Shown: one piece after another, positions 8,395-17,372 of the stretch | Position numbering within the stretch: position 1 is the stretch's first letter | Layout: each line of letters starts with the position of its first letter | From: Pedobacter aquae | GTDB lineage: Bacteria; Bacteroidota; Bacteroidia; Sphingobacteriales; Sphingobacteriaceae | NCBI RefSeq assembly: GCF_008195825.1 | Contig: NZ_CP043329.1 | Coordinates: 1,674,001 to 1,738,000 of the forward strand | Direction of reading: 5' to 3' | Length of the DNA: 64,000 bases | Notes under the pieces: generated by a model | Told to the model about the DNA's origin: nothing | The model's database searches: none | What the model saw: only the letters and a program-made list of their open reading frames with translations | Translations under genes and position numbers: made by a program

Positions 8395-9390
8395 ATGGAA
8401 ACTGTTGTTAGTGGAATAAGATCCACAGGAAAATTACATCTGGGAAATTATTATGGTGCTGTAAAAAATTTCATTAAAATGCAGGAGCAATATAATTGTT
8501 TCTTTTTTATTGCCGATTATCATTCTTTAACCACGCATCCAACTCCGGAAAACCTACATGGTAATGTAAAACATGTATTGGTAGAATATCTGGCAGCAGG
8601 ATTAGACCCAGAAAAATGTACGTTATATGTACAGTCTGACGTACCTGAGGTAACAGAACTTTATCTCTACTTAAATATGAACGCTTATTTAGGCGAGTTA
8701 GAAAGAAGCACCTCTTTTAAAGACAAAATACGTTCGCAACCTAATAATGTAAATGCTGGCTTATTAACCTATCCGGTTTTAATGGCTGCTGATATTATTT
8801 TACACCATGCTACCAAAGTACCTGTAGGAAAAGACCAAGAGCAACATTTAGAAATGGCCCGTACCTTTGGTAACCGTTTCAACAACTTATACCAAACAGC
8901 ATACTTTAAAGAGCCATATGCTTTTAATTTTTCTGAGCAGTTGATAAAAATACCTGGACTAGATGGAAAAGGTAAAATGGGAAAATCTGAAGGCGAAATG
9001 AACGCTGTTTATTTATCAGACAGTCCAGAAATCATCAAAAAGAAAGTAATGAAAGCTGTTACTGATGGTGGCCCAACAGTAGACAACCAAGAAAAGCCTC
9101 AAGAAATACAAAATCTTTTTGATTTGATGAAAGTAGTATCTACGGAAGACACTTATCAGCATTTTGAAAATGCTTATAATACTTGCGCTATTAGATATGG
9201 TGATTTTAAAAAGCAAATTGCTGAAGATATGATATTAGCAACGGCAGATATCAGATCAAAAATTGAGGATATAGCCCAAAATACAAGCCTTTTACATAAA
9301 GTTGCTAAACTTGGCGCAGAGAAAGCAAGAGAAAGCGCATCAAAAACAATAAAAGAAGTAAGAGAAATAATTGGTTTCAGACCATTTTAA
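8395..9390 (+). CDS. trpS: Tryptophan--tRNA ligase
   Basis: This class I aminoacyl-tRNA synthetase charges tRNA-Trp. From the ATG at 8395 it has 331 residues, the family's normal length, and begins with the expected V-V-S-G-I-R-S-T-G-K-L-H-L-G-N. The H-x-G-N motif is at 15-18, and the KMSKS-type loop reads K-M-G-K-S at 194-198. An in-frame start at 8257 would add 46 residues that fall inside the divergent plsC coding region and look unlike TrpS, so I rejected it. There is no T-box or trp attenuator: only 41 bases separate trpS from plsC. Confidence 0.97.
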   Translation: METVVSGIRSTGKLHLGNYYGAVKNFIKMQEQYNCFFFIADYHSLTTHPTPENLHGNVKHVLVEYLAAGLDPEKCTLYVQSDVPEVTELYLYLNMNAYLGELERSTSFKDKIRSQPNNVNAGLLTYPVLMAADIILHHATKVPVGKDQEQHLEMARTFGNRFNNLYQTAYFKEPYAFNFSEQLIKIPGLDGKGKMGKSEGEMNAVYLSDSPEIIKKKVMKAVTDGGPTVDNQEKPQEIQNLFDLMKVVSTEDTYQHFENAYNTCAIRYGDFKKQIAEDMILATADIRSKIEDIAQNTSLLHKVAKLGAEKARESASKTIKEVREIIGFRPF

Positions 9391-9437
9391 TTTTAATTTA
9401 GAAAAATTGAGCATTTTTTTCAGAATAATTAACCATT

Positions 9438-10055
9438 ATGCATATAGCCGTTGTTGGTAATATAGGAGCCGGGAAAACCACCCTTACCGAATTATTAGCC
9501 AAAAATTATAATTGGGAAGCCATGTTTGAAGCTGTTGATAACAATCCGTATTTAGAGGATTTTTACAGCGATATGAAAAGATGGAGCTTTAACTTACAGA
9601 TTTACTTTTTAAACAGTAGATTTCAACAGATTAGAGATATACAAAGGAGTAATCAAAGTATTATTCAAGACCGTACCATTTATGAGGATGCTTATATTTT
9701 TGCTGAAAATCTTCATGAAATGGGCTTAATGACCAGCAGAGATTACGAAAATTATCAATCTATATTTGATAATATTACGGCTTATATTAAACCGCCAGAT
9801 TTGTTAATCTATTTAAAAGCATCTGTACCTACTTTGGTAGAAAATATACAAAGAAGAGGACGCGAATACGAGGCAAGTATACGTTTAGATTATTTACAAA
9901 AGCTAAACGAAAAATACGATAAATGGATTAAAAGCTACAAATCTGGTAAATTGTTGATTTTAGACAAAGACAAATTAGATTTTGCTAATAAACCAGATGA
10001 TTTAAGTATCGTGATAGAAAGTATAGAAAGAGAAATAAACGGTTTATTTAAATAA
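9438..10055 (+). CDS. Deoxynucleoside kinase
   Basis: The enzyme phosphorylates deoxynucleosides in salvage, using ATP or GTP. The protein has 205 residues with P-loop G-N-I-G-A-G-K-T at 7-14, the Q-D-R-T-I-Y-E-D block of the DRS-type active site, and a lid containing R-R-G-R-x-x-E. Substrate preference (dA, dG or dC) cannot be read from the sequence. It ends 6 bases before kdsB and is likely co-transcribed with it. Confidence 0.93.
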   Translation: MHIAVVGNIGAGKTTLTELLAKNYNWEAMFEAVDNNPYLEDFYSDMKRWSFNLQIYFLNSRFQQIRDIQRSNQSIIQDRTIYEDAYIFAENLHEMGLMTSRDYENYQSIFDNITAYIKPPDLLIYLKASVPTLVENIQRRGREYEASIRLDYLQKLNEKYDKWIKSYKSGKLLILDKDKLDFANKPDDLSIVIESIEREINGLFK

Positions 10056-10061
10056 TTTTTG

Positions 10062-10814
10062 ATGAAAATATTAGGTGTTATTCCTGCAAGATTTGCTTCT
10101 ACCCGTTTTCCGGGTAAACCTTTGATAGATTTAGAAGGAAAATCTATGATACAAAGGGTTTATGAGCAAACGCAACAGGCAACTTCTTTGGCTGATGTTA
10201 TTGTGGCTACAGATGACACCAAAATATTTCAAGCTGTAAAACAATTTGGTGGTAATGTTATCATGACTGCTGATAACCATGTAAGCGGAACAGATAGATG
10301 CGCAGAAGTAGCCCAAAAAGTAAGTGGTTTTGATGCTGTTATTAACATACAAGGCGATGAACCTTTGATAGACCCTAATCAAATTAATTTGGTTGCAGGT
10401 TGCTTTAATGATATTTCTACCCAAATTGCAACACTAGTTAAGAAAATTGAAACTTACGAAGAGCTTTATAATTTTAACACCCCAAAGGTTTTATTAAATA
10501 ACAAAAGAGAAGCTATATATTTTAGCAGACAAACCTTACCTTATTTAAGAGATGTAGAGCCAAGCCAATGGCTAGAAAAACATACTTTTTATAAGCATAT
10601 AGGTATTTATGGCTATAAAACCCCTACTTTAAGTATCATTTCACAATTAGAGACGGGCAACTTAGAAAAAGCCGAAGGCTTAGAGCAACTAAGATGGATA
10701 GAAAATGGTTTTAATATTAAAGTAGCTATTACTCATACCGATACTTTGGCTATTGACACTCCTTCAGATGTAAATAAAGTATTAAATGCCATTAAGAATG
10801 ATAAGGTATCGTAA
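10062..10814 (+). CDS. kdsB: 3-deoxy-manno-octulosonate cytidylyltransferase
   Basis: KdsB makes CMP-Kdo for the lipopolysaccharide core. The protein has 250 residues from the ATG at 10062 (a TTG one codon earlier is less likely). The nucleotide-binding start P-A-R-F-A-S-T-R-F-P-G-K-P-L is at 9-22, and Q-G-D-E-P-L-I, which binds metal and sugar, is near residue 97. The last 23 bases overlap the end of the histidine kinase gene on the other strand. Confidence 0.96.
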   Translation: MKILGVIPARFASTRFPGKPLIDLEGKSMIQRVYEQTQQATSLADVIVATDDTKIFQAVKQFGGNVIMTADNHVSGTDRCAEVAQKVSGFDAVINIQGDEPLIDPNQINLVAGCFNDISTQIATLVKKIETYEELYNFNTPKVLLNNKREAIYFSRQTLPYLRDVEPSQWLEKHTFYKHIGIYGYKTPTLSIISQLETGNLEKAEGLEQLRWIENGFNIKVAITHTDTLAIDTPSDVNKVLNAIKNDKVS

Positions 10815-12066
10815 TTTTAAATTGCGTACCCGGATTTAAATTTTCAAAACCAATACTTCCCTTTTTATACTCGATTATCTTTTTAATGAGATATAATCCT
10901 AATCCATTACCTTCTGATTTTACGTTTCCGCGATAATACATCGTAAAAATATGGTCTTTTATTTGGTCTGAAATTCCTTCGCCATCATCTTCAACAATGA
11001 TAGTTAAATGTTGACTGGATAAAGATAATTTTGCCTTTATATTTACCTCCTGGTGAGAATATTTAATACTATTCTCAATGAGATTTTCCATCATGATGCT
11101 TAGCAAAAACTTACTGAAAATTACTGGCTTTTGTATGCTATCTATCAGCTGTAGGTTTACTTTTTTAACTTTGGTGGCTTCTTCTAATTGCTCTCTTAGG
11201 CTGGTTATAAAATTTGGAAGGTCAATTTCTTCATTTTCATGGATTTCTAATGAAGATAAAGCATTCAGCTTATATAACATCTTATATAACCCTTTTACAG
11301 AAAGTTCTATGTAGCCAAGCAAATCTAGCATCTGGTTACCATCTTGAGTTTCTTTCAATAAATTAACCACGCCATGTATGTTGGTTAATGGAGCTCTAAA
11401 ATCATGTGATGTATGGTAAAAAAGAGTTTTTAGCTCTTTATTGATGTTATTTAAATCTTCTGTTCTCTGCTCTATCCTACTTTCTAACTCTTCTTTTAAC
11501 ACCTTTATCTGAGCATTTTGCATACTCATTTGTTGATGCTGGTTCTCTAAACTCTCTACCAAAAAAAGCTGATGTAGCTTATTACATAAAGTATCTGCTA
11601 TAAGCTTTAGGAAATTAAAATCTTCATCTAATTCTGGATATTCATGGATGTACCCTACCGTAATCACCATTTGTACATCTTTAAAACCAGATAATGGCAA
11701 AGCTAGTATTGCTTTAAAAGGGCTCTCTAAATTATCAATACCGAAAAAGGGAATGTTAAATCTCAGCATATCAGCCTTATTTCTGCAATAGATATATTTA
11801 CCGCCTACAAAAATTTTATGTTCAGCTCGTTTATCTTCAAAGCTTAAAGAGGAAGCATCTATATCTCTAACCTGATGGGAAGTCCAGTATTTACCTTTAT
11901 AATTAAAACTGAATTTAATTGCAGAGACTTTTAAAAGGGAGAAAATAAAGGAATTTAGTATTTCCTCTATCTCATCCACATGAATAGATTTATTCAGCGT
12001 GGATAAAAATGAGTAAAATATGTCATTCCTCTCTGATTTGATAGTGCTCAGAGAAAAATAGTTCAT
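10792..12066 (-). CDS. Sensor histidine kinase (soluble, GAF-like sensor)
   Basis: This is a 424-residue kinase with no membrane helix. Residues about 15-170 look like a GAF-type sensor, 172-212 a coiled coil, 213-275 the dimerisation domain with phospho-acceptor His221 in S-H-D-F-R-A-P-L, and 310-424 the ATP-binding domain with N box near 328-332, D-D-G-E-G-I at 360-365 and G-N-G-L-G-L at 386-391. No response regulator is nearby, so it is an orphan. A cytoplasmic cue is likely because there is no transmembrane segment. Its 3' end overlaps kdsB by 23 bases in converging orientation. Confidence 0.9.
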   Translation of the reverse strand: MNYFSLSTIKSERNDIFYSFLSTLNKSIHVDEIEEILNSFIFSLLKVSAIKFSFNYKGKYWTSHQVRDIDASSLSFEDKRAEHKIFVGGKYIYCRNKADMLRFNIPFFGIDNLESPFKAILALPLSGFKDVQMVITVGYIHEYPELDEDFNFLKLIADTLCNKLHQLFLVESLENQHQQMSMQNAQIKVLKEELESRIEQRTEDLNNINKELKTLFYHTSHDFRAPLTNIHGVVNLLKETQDGNQMLDLLGYIELSVKGLYKMLYKLNALSSLEIHENEEIDLPNFITSLREQLEEATKVKKVNLQLIDSIQKPVIFSKFLLSIMMENLIENSIKYSHQEVNIKAKLSLSSQHLTIIVEDDGEGISDQIKDHIFTMYYRGNVKSEGNGLGLYLIKKIIEYKKGSIGFENLNPGTQFKITIPYHS

Positions 12067-12135
12067 TATTGAGAGTGTAATTTAAGTATTAAATCTACAC
12101 ACTTTAATCCATAAAACCTTGATTTTTATTAGACT

Positions 12136-13035
12136 TTAATGCAAAGGCCTTGGCTTAACCATGCCTCCATAGGTATCATCTACTGTATGCATCACAATAA
12201 AGGCTTGTTTATCTATACTTTTAACCAAGTTCTTTAAGCGAGTAACCTCTAATCTGGTAACTACTGTAAATACAATATCTAAGCCTCTTTCTTCTAGAGG
12301 TACATTTTTAACATAACCACGTTCACCTTTATAAATGGTTACAGCCCTTCCCATAATTTTAATGACAGCTTGTCTTATTTCTTCACTTTCGGCTGATATA
12401 ATAGTAACACCGATATATTCCTCAATACCATGAATGATAAAATCGACCATTTTTGATGCCGCCAAATAAGTTAAAATAGCATATAAAGCAGTTTCCATAT
12501 TGATTAAAAATGCTGCAAAACCAAAAATAAAGATGTTAAAAACCAGAATAATATCTCCAACACTTAAGCTAACTTTTCTACTTAAATAAAGCGCTAATAC
12601 CTCGGTACCATCTATCACCGCTCCGCCTCTGATGGTTAGGCCTATACCAGCACCTAAAAAGAAACCTCCGAAAACAGAAATCAATAACTTATCTGTGGTT
12701 ATAATGGGGTAAAAGTTAAAGCTTAGCATAACGGCAAGTCCGGTTATAGCTATAATGGTTTTAATAGCAAAAGCCCTAGATATTTGCTTAGAGCCTAATA
12801 ATACGAAAGGAATATTAACCAATACCACCCAAATAGAAAGTGGAATTCCTCCTAAGATATTCAGCATTAAGGAAATCCCCATAGCACCTCCATCTAAGAA
12901 ATGGTTAGGAAGTAAAAAACTTTTTAAACCAAATGCTGCTGAAGATATTCCTAAAATGATAAATAAACTCTCTTTTATGAATACCTTAGGGTCTAATTTT
13001 TGGTATGCGTATTTAACTTTCTTTTTTACTCTCAT
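12136..13035 (-). CDS. YitT family membrane protein (DUF161 + DUF2179)
   Basis: This is a 299-residue protein with five to six membrane helices in the first 200 residues and a cytoplasmic DUF2179 domain at about 215-290, the standard YitT layout. Glycine-rich helix motifs such as G-G-F-F-L-G-A-G-I-G-L-x-I-R-G-G-A are typical. The family's role is not established; transport has been proposed. It is divergent from the aldehyde dehydrogenase gene. Confidence 0.9.
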   Translation of the reverse strand: MRVKKKVKYAYQKLDPKVFIKESLFIILGISSAAFGLKSFLLPNHFLDGGAMGISLMLNILGGIPLSIWVVLVNIPFVLLGSKQISRAFAIKTIIAITGLAVMLSFNFYPIITTDKLLISVFGGFFLGAGIGLTIRGGAVIDGTEVLALYLSRKVSLSVGDIILVFNIFIFGFAAFLINMETALYAILTYLAASKMVDFIIHGIEEYIGVTIISAESEEIRQAVIKIMGRAVTIYKGERGYVKNVPLEERGLDIVFTVVTRLEVTRLKNLVKSIDKQAFIVMHTVDDTYGGMVKPRPLH

Positions 13036-13092
13036 AAGTGCTTCAAAATAGCGAATTTTGTGTAAAAAGCTGATATTTTTCTTAAAATAGAT

Positions 13093-14463
13093 ATGAATTT
13101 AAAAAGCATCAACCCTTACAACGGAAAACAGATTGCCACTTACAAGCAACATAGCCAAAGTCAGCTAACCAACAAAGTTCAAAAAACACACAAAGCTTGG
13201 ATAAGCTACCAGCAAAGTACTTTAGCGCAAAGGGCCGTTTGGATGGAGAATTTAGCTCAACAACTTCTTCTTCAGCAAGAGCATTTAGCAAAAATTGTTA
13301 CAGAAGAAATGGGAAAACCTTTACAGGACGGCCTTGCAGAAGTAAAGAAATGTGCTGCCGTTTGTCAGTATTATGCTAAACATGCTGCAGCTTTTCTTAA
13401 AGATGAAATTATTGATACTGATGCTAAAAAAAGCTTTATCAGTTACCAACCGCTAGGAATTGTTTTAGCCATTATGCCATGGAATTTCCCTTATTGGCAA
13501 GTTTTTAGATTCCTCGCCCCTGCATTAATGGCTGGCAATGCTGGGTTATTAAAACATGCATCAAACGTAAGTGCTTGTGCTTTAGCTATAGAAAAGTTGG
13601 TTTATGATGCTGGTTTTCCAGAAGATATATTTCAGGTTTTACTGTGTGAAAGCAAAAATTTAGCTGTAGTGATAGAAAATCCTTTAGTGAAAGCTATTAC
13701 TTTAACGGGAAGCACCCAAGCAGGCATACAAGTGGCTAAAAAAGCGGGCGAATTACTTAAGAAAACAGTTTTAGAACTTGGTGGTAGCGACGCCTATATT
13801 ATTCTTGAAGATGCAGACTTAGAGCAAGCTGCCGAAATATGTGTAAATTCTCGTTTAATTAATAACGGACAAAGCTGTATTGCCGCTAAACGTTTTATTG
13901 TGGTAAAAACTATAGAAAAAGCTTTTACTAAACTTTTTGTTGCTAAAATAAAAGCTAAAACTTACGGAAACCCAACGGAGCCGGGCATAGACTTAGGCCC
14001 AATGGCAAGAACAGACCTTAGGGATGAACTCCATCAGCAAGTAATTGCAAGTATCAAGAAAGGTGCTAAATGTGTTTTAGGAGGCTTTATTCCTGAAGGC
14101 AAAGGAGCCTTTTATCCGCCAACGGTATTAACCCAAGTAAAAAAAGGAATGCCTGCTTATGAAGATGAGTTATTTGGGCCTGTTGCCGCCATCATATCAG
14201 CTAAAAATGAAGACGATGCTATTAAGATTGCTAATGATACTGTTTTTGGATTGGGAGGAGCAATTTTCACTAAAGACTTAGCTAAGGGAGAATTAATAGC
14301 CAAAGAAAAACTGCAAGCAGGTTCTTGCTTTGTAAACAGTTTAGTAAAATCTGACCCTAGACTGCCTTTTGGCGGCATTAATCAATCTGGCTATGGTAGA
14401 GAGTTAAGCTTAATTGGGATGAGAGAGTTTTTGAATATTAAAACTGTCTATATTCAGGACTGA
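13093..14463 (+). CDS. NAD(P)-dependent aldehyde dehydrogenase, succinate-semialdehyde dehydrogenase type
   Basis: This 456-residue enzyme oxidises an aldehyde to an acid. The cofactor block M-P-W-N-F-P is at 128-133, the general base Glu228 lies in L-E-L-G-G, and the catalytic Cys262 in N-N-G-Q-S-C. The compact length and the start N-P-Y-N-G match the succinate-semialdehyde dehydrogenase (GabD/Sad-like) group, so succinate semialdehyde is the likeliest substrate. No GABA transaminase gene is adjacent to confirm this. Confidence 0.88.
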   Translation: MNLKSINPYNGKQIATYKQHSQSQLTNKVQKTHKAWISYQQSTLAQRAVWMENLAQQLLLQQEHLAKIVTEEMGKPLQDGLAEVKKCAAVCQYYAKHAAAFLKDEIIDTDAKKSFISYQPLGIVLAIMPWNFPYWQVFRFLAPALMAGNAGLLKHASNVSACALAIEKLVYDAGFPEDIFQVLLCESKNLAVVIENPLVKAITLTGSTQAGIQVAKKAGELLKKTVLELGGSDAYIILEDADLEQAAEICVNSRLINNGQSCIAAKRFIVVKTIEKAFTKLFVAKIKAKTYGNPTEPGIDLGPMARTDLRDELHQQVIASIKKGAKCVLGGFIPEGKGAFYPPTVLTQVKKGMPAYEDELFGPVAAIISAKNEDDAIKIANDTVFGLGGAIFTKDLAKGELIAKEKLQAGSCFVNSLVKSDPRLPFGGINQSGYGRELSLIGMREFLNIKTVYIQD

Positions 14464-14534
14464 GTAAAACCAAAAAGACATACCTCATCGTAAATATTTC
14501 TAATAGAGCTGATACTAAATCAATAATTTAAAGC

Positions 14535-15143
14535 ATGCAAGAAAGCAAAGAAGCACTCCTTATATTCCTCAAATATCCAGAATTAGGCCGAGCAAAAACC
14601 AGATTGGCAGCAAGCATTGGAAATGAACAAGCACTTAAAGTATATATTGAATTATTAAATCACACTAATCTGATTACTAAAAACTTAAATTTAATTAAGT
14701 TCTTATATTATGACAAGGTGTCAGAGAAAAAATTAAACTGGAAGGAAGGAAATTATACCCATGCCTATCAGACAGAAAGTGATTTAGGCGGAAGAATGGC
14801 TCAAGCCTTCGAAGATACTTTTGCTAAAGGATTTGAACATGTTGTTATTATAGGATCCGACTGTTATGAATTAAGTAGAGACATTATTGAAGAAGCCTTC
14901 AAAGCGCTTCAAAACCACGATGTTGTACTTGGACCAGCAAAAGATGGTGGCTATTATTTAATTGGCCTAAGCAAAATGAATAAACAACTTTTTACCGAAA
15001 TTGAATGGAGTACCGAACATGTATTGAATAGTACGATACAGAAGTGTAAAGCAGCCCATTTATCTTATCACTTATTAGAAACCTTATCAGATATTGATAC
15101 TGTTGAAGACCTTAACCCTTATCTAAAGCAAATTATTAAGTAA
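14535..15143 (+). CDS. DUF2064 / TIGR04282 glycosyltransferase-like protein
   Basis: This 202-residue protein has a nucleotide-diphospho-sugar transferase fold. The N-terminal L-I-F-L-K-Y-P-E-L-G-R-A-K-T-R-L block, I-G-S-D-C-Y and G-P-A-K-D-G-G-Y-Y-L-I-G-L are the family signatures. In some bacteria the family is tied to arsenosugar synthesis beside the radical SAM protein ArsS, but no arsS is present here, so that role is not supported by context. It lies 71 bases after the aldehyde dehydrogenase gene. Confidence 0.85.
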   Translation: MQESKEALLIFLKYPELGRAKTRLAASIGNEQALKVYIELLNHTNLITKNLNLIKFLYYDKVSEKKLNWKEGNYTHAYQTESDLGGRMAQAFEDTFAKGFEHVVIIGSDCYELSRDIIEEAFKALQNHDVVLGPAKDGGYYLIGLSKMNKQLFTEIEWSTEHVLNSTIQKCKAAHLSYHLLETLSDIDTVEDLNPYLKQIIK

Positions 15144-15236
15144 AAAACATAAACATCTGATTAACAATATAATTTAACCATTAAGAAACACTCGGATGAG
15201 CCCATATTCTGAGAATTATATCTAAAATCTTTAAGT

Positions 15237-15244
15237 TATCTTTG
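15237..15244 (+). promoter_or_regulatory. -7 promoter element placed for a leaderless queG transcript
   Basis: TATCTTTG is an exact TAnnTTTG match and ends only 4 bases before the queG ATG. Transcription would then begin at or next to the start codon. Confidence 0.5.
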
Positions 15245-15248
15245 CAAT

Positions 15249-16184
15249 ATGAAGGACAAACAGCAAGCATATGCTAACATGATAAAGGCAGAAGCAGAGC
15301 GCTTAGGCTTTATGTTTTGTGGCATAGCTAAAGCTGATTTCCTCGCAGAAGAAGCACCTAAACTAGAGCAATGGTTAAAAGAAGGAAGACATGGAAAGAT
15401 GTCTTATATGGAGAACCATTTTGATAAGAGATTAGACCCAAGGTTATTGGTTGATGGTGCAAAATCTGTCATTTCTGTTGCTTTAAACTATTATAGTCCT
15501 CAACAACAAACAGCTGCTGAAGCGCCTAAAATATCTAAATATGCTTATGGTACCGATTATCACTTTGTGATAAAAGATAAGTTAAAAGCTTTACAGCAAT
15601 TTATTTCGGAAAATATAGGTGAGGTAGCCGGTAGAGCTTTTGTTGATTCTGCACCTGTTTTAGACAAAACCTGGGCAAAAAAAGCGGGCATAGGTTGGAT
15701 TGGCAAAAACAGCAACCTTTTGAATAAGAAAACAGGATCTTTTTTCTTTCTCGCGGAGCTAATTATTGATTTGGAACTAGCTTATGATCACCCATTCCAA
15801 ACCGACCATTGTGGCACTTGCACCAAATGTATTGATGCATGCCCCACAGAAGCTATTATTAAACCTTACGTGGTTGATGGTAGTAAATGTATTTCTTACT
15901 TAACCATAGAGCTAAAAGAGCAAATACCAAATGAATTTAAGGGTAAAATGGATAATTGGATGTTTGGTTGTGATGTTTGCCAAGATGTTTGCCCTTGGAA
16001 TAGGTTTTCTACACCTCATCCAGAAGAACAGTTTAACCCTCATCCAGATTTGCTACATCTAAACAAAAAAGATTGGGAAGAAATTACCGATGATGTTTTT
16101 TCAAAACTCTTTAAAAAATCAGCTGTAAAGCGAACAAAATTAGCTGGCTTACAACGTAACATCAGTTTTTTGAAACCCTATTAA
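15249..16184 (+). CDS. queG: Epoxyqueuosine reductase
   Basis: QueG reduces epoxyqueuosine in tRNA to queuosine, using cobalamin and two [4Fe-4S] clusters. It has 311 residues. Cluster cysteines are visible at C188, C191, C194 and C198, and again at C214, C241, C244 and C248; the proposed catalytic Asp134 lies in V-D-S-A-P-V. It depends on B12, and a cobalamin adenosyltransferase is encoded 9 kb upstream, so the cell handles cobalamins. It acts one step after QueA (3022-4071). Confidence 0.96.
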   Translation: MKDKQQAYANMIKAEAERLGFMFCGIAKADFLAEEAPKLEQWLKEGRHGKMSYMENHFDKRLDPRLLVDGAKSVISVALNYYSPQQQTAAEAPKISKYAYGTDYHFVIKDKLKALQQFISENIGEVAGRAFVDSAPVLDKTWAKKAGIGWIGKNSNLLNKKTGSFFFLAELIIDLELAYDHPFQTDHCGTCTKCIDACPTEAIIKPYVVDGSKCISYLTIELKEQIPNEFKGKMDNWMFGCDVCQDVCPWNRFSTPHPEEQFNPHPDLLHLNKKDWEEITDDVFSKLFKKSAVKRTKLAGLQRNISFLKPY

Positions 16185-16209
16185 AATTTAAACTTATAAT
16201 TTAAATAGA

Positions 16210-17307
16210 TTAGTTAGACCTACTGATTTCTATGATTTTATCATTTGTACCATTACTGGTAGAAAAGTAAACCTTACCATCTGGTGCCACACAAATAGCT
16301 CTCTTTCTTCCGTATTGCGTTCCAAAATAATCTTGACTAGCTATTATAGCTGTACCTGCATCATTTAGCTTTAACTGCACCAATTTACTCGCTTTTAAAG
16401 TAACCAATAGCAAAGAGTTTTTCCATTGTGGTATGCTGCTATGGTTGTAATAAGTTAATCCGGCGGTAGCTATGGTTGGTGTCCAACTTTGTAAAGGCGC
16501 AGCAACATTATTAGCTGTACAGAAGGCATTTTCAGTACTATTATCACAAGCACCTACTACATTTGGCCAACCATAATTACGATCTTTCTCTATCAAATTT
16601 ATCTCATCATCGGTACTAGGACCATGTTCTGATGCATATAATTTACCATTCACCATCACCAAGCCTTGCGCATTACGATGTCCGAAAGACCAAATAGCAC
16701 TATTAGGCGTAGGATTATCAGTAGGTATGCTACCATTTAGGTTAATTCTTAAAACCTTACCAGCTAAAGAATTTTTATTTTGTGCCAATGCGGTATTATT
16801 AGCGTCTCCGGTTGTGATAAAAAGCTTTAAATCAGACGAAATAAGCAATCTACTTCCATTATGAATATTAGCGGCCGGGATATTATCTAACAGAACTAAA
16901 GGACTACTTAGGGTTTGATTATTGTAGGTATATCTCACTACTTTTTCTGTGTAAACACCTAGTCTGTTATAATTGTAAACCACATAAACATAGGGCTCGG
17001 CAGCAAAATTAGGGTGTAAGGCCATTCCTAATAGTCCGCCTTCTCCTCTCGCATCAACATCCGGAACGGCAAATAAAGGTTTTACTTGTTTAGTTGCTAT
17101 TTCTAGTCTGCTAATTTTACCACTTCGCTCTGTAAACCAAATATGATTATCAGGACCATAAACAATTTCCCAAGGATGAGAAAGTCCTACTGCCATTTCT
17201 GTTGTGGCAAATTCTGCATCAGCTAAAGGTGTTTCCTCTTGTTGTCCTTTCTTTTTACAGCTTATAAAGAAAAAGAATATTGCAAAACTTAATAAACTAT
17301 ATTTCAT
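16210..17307 (-). CDS. PQQ-dependent sugar dehydrogenase-like lipoprotein
   Basis: This is a beta-propeller enzyme of the soluble glucose/sorbosone dehydrogenase family, 365 residues from the ATG at 17307. A signal peptide ends in a lipobox (F-I-S-C, Cys at about residue 17), so it is a lipoprotein outside the cytoplasm. Family blocks are visible: L-S-H-P-W-E-I, F-T-E-R-S-G-K-I, G-L-L-G-M-A-L-H-P and E-H-G-P-x-x-D-D-E-I-N. An in-frame TTG at 17343 is upstream of the signal peptide and unlikely to be used. The sugar substrate is unknown. It follows mutS2 by 65 bases. Confidence 0.9.
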   Translation of the reverse strand: MKYSLLSFAIFFFFISCKKKGQQEETPLADAEFATTEMAVGLSHPWEIVYGPDNHIWFTERSGKISRLEIATKQVKPLFAVPDVDARGEGGLLGMALHPNFAAEPYVYVVYNYNRLGVYTEKVVRYTYNNQTLSSPLVLLDNIPAANIHNGSRLLISSDLKLFITTGDANNTALAQNKNSLAGKVLRINLNGSIPTDNPTPNSAIWSFGHRNAQGLVMVNGKLYASEHGPSTDDEINLIEKDRNYGWPNVVGACDNSTENAFCTANNVAAPLQSWTPTIATAGLTYYNHSSIPQWKNSLLLVTLKASKLVQLKLNDAGTAIIASQDYFGTQYGRKRAICVAPDGKVYFSTSNGTNDKIIEISRSN

Positions 17308-17372
17308 AATAGGTGATTTTGAAATATAAACGTTTATCTGCAAGAAATAGTTTTTACACCTTGATTATCAAG

